A DNA stretch of 14,193 nucleotides. Source: Betaproteobacteria bacterium UBA2293 (GTDB taxonomy: Bacteria > Pseudomonadota > Gammaproteobacteria > Burkholderiales > Rhodocyclaceae). Location of the stretch: positions 2,427 through 16,619 of the forward strand of contig DDWF01000307.1 of NCBI GenBank assembly GCA_002345845.1, given 5' to 3'. Below, piece after piece: positions 8,636 to 14,193 of the stretch. The notes under the pieces are model-generated. The model worked only from the letters and a program-made list of their open reading frames with translations. It searched no databases and was not told the DNA's origin. Both the position numbers and the translations under genes were made by a program. Each line of letters starts with the position of its first letter. Position 1 is the first letter of the stretch.

Positions 8636-8658
8636 ATCTTGTATTTTTTGTACAAGAT
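8636..8658 (-). repeat. Inverted repeat upstream of lrgAB, possible operator
   Basis: A perfect 8-base inverted repeat, ATCTTGTA and TACAAGAT, is separated by 7 AT-rich bases. It begins 8 bases beyond the stop of the diguanylate cyclase gene and is AT-rich in a GC-rich region. The A/T run is in the loop, not after the stem, so it does not look like an intrinsic terminator on either strand. Its centre is about 67 bases upstream of the proposed lrgAB start site, a normal place for an activator. The binding protein is unknown. Confidence 0.5.
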
Positions 8659-8666
8659 GCTGTGCT

Positions 8667-10529
8667 TCAGTACTCCTTGTTGTCCGACCACATCGCCGGC
8701 GTGAAGCGGATCACCCGGTTGCGGCCGCGCTCCTTGGCCTGGTACAGCGCCACGTCGGCAAATTTGACGGCTTGCCAGAAGGTGTCGCTGTCGGTGGGGA
8801 AATCGGAAATGCCGATGGAGATGGTTTTCTGCAGGACGATGCCGGCCACCTGGACCTTGAGTTCCTCGACCGCCGCCCGGATGTTCTCGGCTACCTGCTC
8901 GGCCGCTTCGCCACCACTGTCGATGAGGATGATCAGGAACTCCTCGCCGCCGTAGCGGATGACCAGGTCGGAGGCGCGCACCGAGCGCTTGAGCACCGTG
9001 GACAGCGCCTTGAGCACGGCGTCGCCGGCATCGTGGCCATAGGTGTCGTTGACCATCTTGAAATAGTCGAGGTCGAGCATCAGGATGGCGGCATGGGTAC
9101 GCTTGCGCTGGACGCTGGCAACCAGCGTCTCGACGTACTCTTCGAGGAAGCGGCGGTTATTGAGGCCGGTCATCGGGTCACGCAGCGTCGAATCGCGCAG
9201 GCTTTCCATCAGCCGCTTGGTTTCCAGCACCGGCGCCGTTTCGCGCAGATAGACATTGACGAACGGGATCTTGGCCAGCAGGCTCTTTTCCTCTTCCGGC
9301 GTCGCCAGCAACTGGACGACGCTACCGACCGCGCCGGAATGATTGACCGGGAAACAGACGTGGCGACGGGCGCCCAGCTCGGCCGGTGGCCGGAACGAAT
9401 AGCAGATTTCCGGATTGGTCACGCCATCGACGATGTGGCCGGTCCGCCGGACGCGGCAGGCTTCCGGGCGGATCAGGATTTGCGGGTCGCACCAGCGGCA
9501 GGTGTCGGCGGCTTCGCCGTCGATCATGATGGTGCGGATCTGGCGCTTGTTGCTGCTGATTTCATAGAGCGAGAATTCGTCGAGACTGAATTCGTTTTTC
9601 AAGGTCGTGGCCAGGCGCTGGTAAATCTCGGTCTTCGACTCGTCCTCCTCGATCGCCTGCTTGAAGTGGGCGGCCTTGGTCAGCCCTTCAACCATGTCGA
9701 TGGTTGCCGTCAGCAGGTTTTCGCCGGGCGCCGGCGTGCGTTCGGTGAGGCGGGCGACGTTGTTGCCGATGCGGTTGAGGCCGTCGTCGAGGAAGGTCAG
9801 CAGGCGGTTCATGTCGGTGGCGATCTGGCCGATTTCGTCGTTGGTCCGCTGTTCGACATGGGCCTGGAAATCACCGCGCAGGGCGCGCTGGACAGCGCCC
9901 TCGACGGCATTGGCGGTGTCGGAAATCGGCCGCAGCAGCCGGCGCAGCAACAACACCATCAGCAACGAAAAGAGGGTCACCGCCCCGGCAATGCCGGCCA
10001 CGGTCAGCAGCGCCTTTTCCTTCAGGGCGGCAATCGACATGCTCATGGTGACGGCGCCGAGCACAGCCCCCTCGGCGACCTGATGGCATTGCAGGCAGTT
10101 CGGGCTGCCGCTGGCGGTGGCGATATAGGGAATGGTGCCGCGGAAGACCGTTTCCTCGCCCTGCGTGATCAACTCGAAGCGTGCCTTGCCTTCGTGCAAG
10201 ACGGCGCGTTCGGTATCGTCGGCCACCGACTCCATCGACAAGCCCTTGCCGAACTGCTTTTCCACCTCCGGCGAACGGATGACGCGGGCCGATTTCAGTC
10301 CCTGGACCTCGACCAGACGTTGCAGGAAGCTCTCGCGTTTGTCGATGACCCCGTTGATCATCGATTCGGTCAGATGGACGCGGACGATCTCACCGGCGGT
10401 ACGGATGTGCTCGGTTGCCGAAGCAATCGAGAAGCTGCGAAAAGCGTAGAGGCTGATGGCCACCAGGACGGCCAGCAGGCCGGCGGTGATGCTGATGAAG
10501 AAGAGGGTTACCTTGGCGTTGAGTGTCAC
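8667..10529 (-). CDS. Membrane diguanylate cyclase with periplasmic c-type haem motif
   Basis: A 620-residue GGDEF protein that should make cyclic di-GMP from two GTP at the inner membrane. Helices at about 8-30 and 173-196 enclose a periplasmic domain that resembles the DUF3365/Tll0287-like haem family; it contains CLQCH (145-149), the CxxCH signature of covalently bound haem c. A HAMP linker follows (about 195-248). A cytoplasmic GAF-like region (about 300-430) carries Cys344, Cys347, Cys358, Cys376 and Cys392. The GGDEF domain starts near DPMTGLNNRRF (451) and has the active GGEEF at 527-531. RASD (518-521), placed five residues before it, is an RxxD product-inhibition site. I chose GTG at 10529 because AGGAGAG lies 7 bases upstream; the frame could extend only to a TTG at 10559. 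It is transcribed divergently from the REC-ATPase gene. The haem suggests redox, oxygen or NO input (inference). Confidence 0.95.
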   Translation of the reverse strand: MTLNAKVTLFFISITAGLLAVLVAISLYAFRSFSIASATEHIRTAGEIVRVHLTESMINGVIDKRESFLQRLVEVQGLKSARVIRSPEVEKQFGKGLSMESVADDTERAVLHEGKARFELITQGEETVFRGTIPYIATASGSPNCLQCHQVAEGAVLGAVTMSMSIAALKEKALLTVAGIAGAVTLFSLLMVLLLRRLLRPISDTANAVEGAVQRALRGDFQAHVEQRTNDEIGQIATDMNRLLTFLDDGLNRIGNNVARLTERTPAPGENLLTATIDMVEGLTKAAHFKQAIEEDESKTEIYQRLATTLKNEFSLDEFSLYEISSNKRQIRTIMIDGEAADTCRWCDPQILIRPEACRVRRTGHIVDGVTNPEICYSFRPPAELGARRHVCFPVNHSGAVGSVVQLLATPEEEKSLLAKIPFVNVYLRETAPVLETKRLMESLRDSTLRDPMTGLNNRRFLEEYVETLVASVQRKRTHAAILMLDLDYFKMVNDTYGHDAGDAVLKALSTVLKRSVRASDLVIRYGGEEFLIILIDSGGEAAEQVAENIRAAVEELKVQVAGIVLQKTISIGISDFPTDSDTFWQAVKFADVALYQAKERGRNRVIRFTPAMWSDNKEY

Positions 10530-10536
10530 GGGACAA

Positions 10537-10543
10537 CTCTCCT
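10537..10543 (-). promoter_or_regulatory. Ribosome binding site that fixes the GTG start of the diguanylate cyclase
   Basis: AGGAGAG on the minus strand lies 7 bases before GTG at 10529. This is the strongest Shine-Dalgarno in the area, and it lies inside the frame of the longer TTG-started version, which it argues against. Confidence 0.75.
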
Positions 10544-10567
10544 GTTTGACTAGGCACAAGGTGGGGG

Positions 10568-10573
10568 ATTATG
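10568..10573 (-). promoter_or_regulatory. Candidate -10 element for the diguanylate cyclase gene
   Basis: CATAAT on the minus strand matches the sigma-70 -10 consensus at five of six positions, and the gene starts about 40 bases downstream. No fair -35 hexamer lies 16-18 bases upstream, which would fit a promoter that needs an activator. The assignment is weak. Confidence 0.3.
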
Positions 10574-10606
10574 GCTTAAGGCAATCCGTTGGGGAGGGGG
10601 CGATTT

Positions 10607-10620
10607 CTTCGCCGGCGAAG
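10607..10620. repeat. 14-bp perfect palindrome in the divergent intergenic region
   Basis: CTTCGCC is followed directly by its inverse GGCGAAG. With one mismatch the symmetry extends outward to about 20 bases (10604-10623). It lies between the two divergent genes and could be an operator. No protein can be named. Confidence 0.35.
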
Positions 10621-10634
10621 GAAAAAGCCATTCC

Positions 10635-10648
10635 TTGACCTTGGTCAA
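10635..10648. promoter_or_regulatory. FNR/CRP-family-like binding dyad
   Basis: TTGACCTTGGTCAA is a perfect 5-4-5 dyad (TTGAC, four bases, GTCAA; the symmetry extends one base further inward on each side). It has the architecture of FNR/ANR/DNR boxes (TTGAT-N4-ATCAA), with C/G replacing the inner T/A. It lies in the shared promoter region of the haem-c diguanylate cyclase and the REC-ATPase gene. Its centre is about 80 bases upstream of the start site predicted from the CATAAT element for the cyclase. Control by an oxygen- or NO-responsive regulator is inference. Confidence 0.4.
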
Positions 10649-10656
10649 CTGTTTGC
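10642..10656 (+). promoter_or_regulatory. Possible sigma-54-like element before the REC-ATPase gene
   Basis: TGG (10642-10644) and TTGC (10653-10656) have the GG-N10-GC spacing of -24/-12 promoters, but the CAC after TGG is missing. It overlaps the FNR-like dyad, so the two readings compete. Without a nearby sigma-54 activator gene in the window this stays speculative. Confidence 0.18.
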
Positions 10657-10744
10657 CGGGATGGCGTCGGCGGCCGGCCAAACTGCACCAAGGTACATTT
10701 ATCGCAAGCAGGACTTGGGGTAATCTGCGGACATCAGGACTGCC

Positions 10745-11671
10745 ATGCGCAGACAAGAACCGGCAGGGGAAGACGTTTTGGATAAAAGCTGCGTACTGGT
10801 GGTGGATGACGAGCCGATCGGCCGTGAAATCCTTGCCGAAAATCTGAGCATTGAAGGTTATGTCGTGGTCGAAGCCGATTCCGGCGAAGCGGCCTGGCAA
10901 CTGATCGACGCCAGCCCTGAACGTTTTGAGGCCATTCTGCTCGACCGCATGATGCCGGACATGGATGGCATCGAAATCCTGCGCCGGGTCAAGCAACGCA
11001 CCGACATGCGCCACGTTCCGGTGATCATGCAGACCGGCATGACCGCCGATGCCGATGTCCTTGAAGGTCTCCAGGCTGGCGCCTACTACTACCTGACCAA
11101 GCCGTTCTCGGCCGATACGCTGCTCGCCATCGTCGCTGCCGCGACGCGCGACTATCGCGGCCATCGCGAGCTGGAGGAAGAGGTCAGGCGCCAGGGGCAG
11201 ATACTTTCCTGCCTGACGGAAGCGCGTTTCGTCTATCGTTCCACCGACGAGGCGCGGGCATTGGCAGCGCTGCTGGCCAACGTCGCGCCGGAGCCGGAGC
11301 GGGTCGTTCTCGGTCTGTCGGAACTGATGCTGAATGCCGTCGAACATGGCAACCTGGCCATTGGTTACCGGGAAAAATCGCAATTGATCAATGCCGACCG
11401 TCTGCATGACGAAATCGGCCGCCGCCTTGCCGATCCGCGCTATGCCGGCCGCCAGGCGGAGGTGATCGTCCGCCGCGAGGCGGGCGCCTTGCGCTTCACC
11501 ATCCGCGACCAGGGGGCCGGCTTCGACTGGCGCGGCTATCTGGACATGAGCCCGGAGCGGGCCTTCGATACCCACGGGCGAGGCATCGCCATGTCGCGCA
11601 TGATCAGTTTTGACAGCCTCGAATACCGCGGTTGCGGTAACGAGGTCGAGGCGGCGATCCGCTGCTCGTGA
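10745..11671 (+). CDS. Response regulator with C-terminal RsbW-like ATPase domain
   Basis: A 308-residue protein with an N-terminal receiver: Asp21-Asp22, phosphoacceptor Asp67 in LLDRMMPDMDG, Thr97 and Lys119 in YLTKPFS. A short charged helix (about 136-157, HRELEEEVRRQG) follows. A C-terminal HATPase_c_2-type domain then shows ELMLNAVEHGN (193-203, N box with Asn197), DQGAGFD (255-261) and HGRGIAMSRM (277-286). That ATPase fold is shared with anti-sigma factor kinases such as RsbW; there is no HisKA domain, so it should not autophosphorylate on histidine. Phosphorylation of the receiver may control partner binding or phosphorylation by the ATPase domain (inference). It is the only plus-strand gene. 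ATG at 10745 has AGGA 5 bases upstream. TTG at 10778 with AGGGGA about 7 bases upstream is a real rival, and would start at the usual DKSCVLVVDDEP edge of a receiver. No cognate anti-anti-sigma or PP2C gene is seen. Confidence 0.92.
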   Translation: MRRQEPAGEDVLDKSCVLVVDDEPIGREILAENLSIEGYVVVEADSGEAAWQLIDASPERFEAILLDRMMPDMDGIEILRRVKQRTDMRHVPVIMQTGMTADADVLEGLQAGAYYYLTKPFSADTLLAIVAAATRDYRGHRELEEEVRRQGQILSCLTEARFVYRSTDEARALAALLANVAPEPERVVLGLSELMLNAVEHGNLAIGYREKSQLINADRLHDEIGRRLADPRYAGRQAEVIVRREAGALRFTIRDQGAGFDWRGYLDMSPERAFDTHGRGIAMSRMISFDSLEYRGCGNEVEAAIRCS

Positions 11672-11682
11672 CCTGCTGGCGC

Positions 11683-11696
11683 GCCGGCTAGCCGGC
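11683..11696. terminator. GC-rich palindrome between convergent genes, possible bidirectional terminator
   Basis: GCCGGCTAGCCGGC is a perfect 14-bp palindrome with further GC pairing outside it. It lies 11 bases past the stop of the plus-strand gene and contains the stop codon (TAG) of the minus-strand gene at its centre. No T-run follows on either strand, so it is at best a weak or factor-dependent terminator. Confidence 0.3.
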
Positions 11697-12473
11697 CGCC
11701 GTGGTCAGCAGGCGGTGCAGCGTCGCCCGCTGCTGACGATCGGTTTCTGCCAGTTCCCGGTAGAGGGCGCCGACGGCTTGTTCATCGCCGGCTGCGACCA
11801 GCATCTTGTCCAGGCGGGCGGCAGCGTTGTGTGTGGCTTCCAGGCCAAGGGTGGCCGCCGTGCCCTTCAACGTATGCACCAGGCGCCGGGCCAGCAGCAG
11901 GTCGCCGGCCTGCAACGCCGCGCCGGCCTGGGTTACCGTCTGTCCATGCACCTCCAGGTACTTGCTCAGCAGTAGCGGGTATTTCTCGATCTTGATGCCG
12001 AGCCGGTCGACGGCGACGGCCGGGGCGAAGCCGCCGGCGGCCTCGAGGGCAATGAGCAGCCACTGGCCGTTGCCGGTCGCCGGCGGGGGGGCTGCGCCGA
12101 CCGCCGGCAGCCAGCGGCCCAGGCAAGTGCGCAGGCGCTGCGTGCTGACCGGCTTTTCCAGATAGTCGACCATGCCGGCGGCCAGGCAGGCGCTACGGTT
12201 TTCCGGCAGCACATTGGCGGTCAGGGCAATAATCGGCGTCTTCTGCCGTTCCGGCAGGGCGAGGATGCGGCGGCTGGCTTCGTGGCCATCCATCACCGGC
12301 ATCTGGATGTCCATCAGGATCAGATCGTAGTCGGTAGCCGCGGCCATGGCGACGGCGCCTTCGCCATCGACCGCGACGTCGGCGGCCAGCCCGAGTTCCT
12401 TCAACTGGTCGAGCGCCACCTCGCGGTTCAGCGCCTCGTCGTCGACCAGCAGCAGGCGTGGCGGCTTATTCAT
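11688..12473 (-). CDS. Receiver-HPt phosphorelay protein (REC-HPt)
   Basis: A 261-residue protein with two relay domains and no DNA-binding or catalytic output. The receiver (about 5-122) has Asp11-Asp12, phosphoacceptor Asp55 in [13 protein letters not shown], Thr85 and Lys107. A proline/alanine linker leads to a histidine phosphotransfer domain (about 150-258) with phosphoacceptor His200 in [16 protein letters not shown] chose ATG at 12473: it overlaps the end of the upstream hybrid kinase by 8 bases (ATGAATAA), GGGGA lies 7 bases before it, and the receiver starts directly after. The longer upstream frame reads through the kinase gene and is not credible. The overlap makes it the likely partner of that kinase. 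It can take phosphate on Asp55 and pass or receive it through His200. A final target regulator is not in the window. Confidence 0.93.
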   Translation of the reverse strand: MNKPPRLLLVDDEALNREVALDQLKELGLAADVAVDGEGAVAMAAATDYDLILMDIQMPVMDGHEASRRILALPERQKTPIIALTANVLPENRSACLAAGMVDYLEKPVSTQRLRTCLGRWLPAVGAAPPPATGNGQWLLIALEAAGGFAPAVAVDRLGIKIEKYPLLLSKYLEVHGQTVTQAGAALQAGDLLLARRLVHTLKGTAATLGLEATHNAAARLDKMLVAAGDEQAVGALYRELAETDRQQRATLHRLLTTAAG

Positions 12474-14193
12474 CCAGGTTTCCCCGATCGGCAGCGGGCG
12501 GGTACAGGCGATCGAGCAGATTCCTGGCGGTTTCGAAATCGAAATCGTTGACCAGCCGCGCAAAATTCGCGAAGGCACCGCTCAGCGCCTGGCGCAGCGC
12601 CGGTTCGTGCAGGCGCAGGATGTCCTGGGCATGGATGTCGCCGACCGTCAGCTGCCGGCGCAGTTCGTCCAGAATATCCGGTGCCGGGCCTGGCGCTGCG
12701 CTCGCCGGGGTGCCGACCAGCAGCGGCCGCAACTGGCGTTCGAAGATGGCTTGGCTGCTCGCCAGTTCGGCCAGCAGCGGTGCCAGTTGCGCCGCCGCCA
12801 CTCCCTCCTTGATCGCCCGCTCCAGGCCGGCCGCCATGGCCTGCAGGGTCACGGCGCCGAGGGTGCCGGCGGCGCCCTTGAGTGTGTGGGCGAAGCGCCT
12901 GGCGTCGTCCCGCCGGTCATTGGCGATCGCCTGAGCAATGGCTGCGGCATCGGCGCCGTGGCTATCGAGGAACTTGCCGAGCAGGCGCCGATAGCTGGCG
13001 ATCCGGCCGCGGACGACATGCAGGCCGCTTTCGCCATCGAGGCCGGCAATCTCGCCCAGGCGGCTGATGAAGGACTGCTCGTCGAGCTCGGTCGGCGGTC
13101 TGCCCGGCAGGCCGGCCGCGGCCATTTGTGGCAGCCAGCGGGCGATGGTGGCGAGCAGTTGGTCGGGCTGCACCGGCTTGGCGATATGGTCGTTCATGCC
13201 GGCGGCCAGGCAGGCTTCCCGATCTTCGGCAAAGGCATTGGCCGTCATCGCCAGGATCGGAACGGCCGCCCAGCCGGGCAGGGCGCGGATGCGCCGCGTC
13301 GCCTCCAGGCCGTCCATGACCGGCATCTGCATGTCCATCAGGACGAGATCGTAACGTTGTTGCTGGGCCAGGGTGACGGCGGCTTCGCCGTCGCTGGCGA
13401 CAGCGACCTGGAAACCGGCATTTTCGAGCAGCGCCCGCGCCACTTCTTCGTTGATTGCATTGTCCTCCGCCACCAGGATGCTGGCGCTGGCCGGCAGCCG
13501 CGATGGGGCGGTAGCGCGCAGGGGCGAGTTGGCATTGCGGGCGGCGCGCAGGCGGGCAGTGAACCAGAAGGTGGAGCCTTTTCCCGGCTGGCTGTCGACA
13601 TCGATGTCGCCGCCCATTGCTTCCGCCAGGCGGCTGCTGATGGCCAGCCCCAGGCCGGTGCCGCCGAAGCGCCGGGTGGTCGAGGTGTCGGCCTGCTCGA
13701 AAGGCATGAACAGGCGCGACTGCACTTCCGGCGTGAGGCCGATGCCAGTGTCGCGCACCGCGAAGCGCACCAGGTAGCCATCATCTTCCTGGTTCAGCAG
13801 GTGGACGGTGACGGTGATGCTGCCGTGATCGGTGAATTTGACAGCGTTGGAGAGGAAGTTGACGAGGATTTGCTGGAGGCGCAACGGATCGCCGCGCAGG
13901 CGATCGGGCAGGGTCGGGTCGATGCTCCAGGTCAGCGGCAGATTCTTGGCGGCCGCCCGCTCGGCAACCAGGTCGCGGGCGGTGGTGAGCAGCCGGCTGA
14001 CGGAGAAGTCGCTCTCTTCCAGCTGTAGCTTGCCGGCTTCGATCTTGGAGATGTCGAGGATGTCATTGATCACCGACAGCAGGTGGCGGGTGGCGGTGTC
14101 GACCTTGCTCAGGCGCTGGTGCAATTCCGGCGTCAGGGCGGGGTCGCGCAGGGCCAGATGGGTCAGGCCCATGATGGCGTTCATCGGCGTGCG
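12466..14193 (-). CDS. Hybrid sensor histidine kinase, HisKA-HATPase-REC-HPt (5' end beyond right edge)
   Basis: The C-terminal 575 residues of a large hybrid kinase; the frame enters from the right edge at [10 protein letters not shown], so the phosphoacceptor histidine, just ahead of it, and all sensor domains lie outside. ATGs near 14184 lie inside the HisKA box and are not starts. Visible residues 1-55 finish HisKA. The ATPase domain has [13 protein letters not shown] (N116), DTGIGL (148-153) and [13 protein letters not shown] (174-186). The receiver (about 236-352) has Asp287 in [12 protein letters not shown]. The HPt domain has His436 in [16 protein letters not shown]. About 70 further residues (505-575) form a helical tail with [10 protein letters not shown], of unknown role. 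It is a BarA-like multi-step relay kinase that should pass phosphate His to Asp to His. It overlaps the REC-HPt gene, so the relay may branch or lengthen through that protein. Confidence 0.93.
   Translation of the reverse strand, partial: RTPMNAIMGLTHLALRDPALTPELHQRLSKVDTATRHLLSVINDILDISKIEAGKLQLEESDFSVSRLLTTARDLVAERAAAKNLPLTWSIDPTLPDRLRGDPLRLQQILVNFLSNAVKFTDHGSITVTVHLLNQEDDGYLVRFAVRDTGIGLTPEVQSRLFMPFEQADTSTTRRFGGTGLGLAISSRLAEAMGGDIDVDSQPGKGSTFWFTARLRAARNANSPLRATAPSRLPASASILVAEDNAINEEVARALLENAGFQVAVASDGEAAVTLAQQQRYDLVLMDMQMPVMDGLEATRRIRALPGWAAVPILAMTANAFAEDREACLAAGMNDHIAKPVQPDQLLATIARWLPQMAAAGLPGRPPTELDEQSFISRLGEIAGLDGESGLHVVRGRIASYRRLLGKFLDSHGADAAAIAQAIANDRRDDARRFAHTLKGAAGTLGAVTLQAMAAGLERAIKEGVAAAQLAPLLAELASSQAIFERQLRPLLVGTPASAAPGPAPDILDELRRQLTVGDIHAQDILRLHEPALRQALSGAFANFARLVNDFDFETARNLLDRLYPPAADRGNLDE

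Noticed and set aside
8772..10553. A 593-codon plus-strand open frame opposite the diguanylate cyclase
   Set aside because: It is the antisense shadow of a gene with GGEEF, HAMP and CxxCH motifs.
12346..14028. A 560-codon plus-strand open frame opposite the right-edge hybrid kinase
   Set aside because: The opposite strand carries intact kinase, receiver and HPt motifs; the plus-strand translation is rich in Arg, Gln and Gly without any motif.

Overview
The window is GC-rich, densely coding bacterial DNA with no tRNA, rRNA, insertion sequence, CRISPR array or phage gene that I can see. Protein style suggests a betaproteobacterium, most likely of the Rhodocyclales (Dechloromonas/Azonexus type). 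The signs are PAS-rich hybrid kinases, a CxxCH-bearing diguanylate cyclase, and the recurring linker of the ERFNQAMVGRE type. This placement is inference from protein character, not from a search. Nearly everything is signal transduction: nine of the ten genes are two-component or c-di-GMP proteins or split off from them, and two are an LrgA/LrgB membrane pair... counted exactly, eight signalling genes plus two membrane genes. Nine of the ten genes are on the minus strand.

Layout from left to right. (1) 2-2185, minus: a membrane PAS sensor histidine kinase that runs off the left edge just after its phosphoacceptor region. (2) 2182-4338, minus: a four-TM PAS sensor with no output domain, overlapping gene 1 by ATGA. 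(3) 4426-5034 and 5027-7414, minus: a FixJ/NarL-type response regulator and its FixL-like membrane PAS kinase, overlapping by 8 bases. (4) 7479-8204 and 8201-8557, minus: an LrgB/LrgA pair directly upstream of that kinase. (5) 8667-10529, minus: a membrane diguanylate cyclase with a periplasmic CxxCH haem-c motif, a cysteine-rich cytoplasmic region, and an intact GGEEF with an I-site. (6) 10530-10744: a 215-base divergent intergenic region with an FNR-like dyad and a second palindrome. (7) 10745-11671, plus: a receiver fused to an RsbW-like (HATPase_c_2) ATPase domain. (8) 11688-12473 and 12466-14193, minus: a REC-HPt protein and a hybrid kinase (HisKA-HATPase-REC-HPt) that enters from the right edge, overlapping by 8 bases.

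How the genes may work together. At least three units can be proposed: a PAS sensor plus kinase (genes 1-2), a kinase/regulator pair that probably serves lrgAB, and a kinase with two HPt outputs at the right edge. The haem-c diguanylate cyclase and the REC-ATPase protein share a divergent promoter region, so they may answer a common redox or oxygen cue, with outputs through c-di-GMP and through partner binding. No effector gene such as a pilus, flagellar or metabolic gene lies in the window, so the physiological outputs are not visible.

There is no stretch above 300 bases without a gene. The smaller gaps at 4339-4425 and 7415-7478 show no convincing promoter or terminator.
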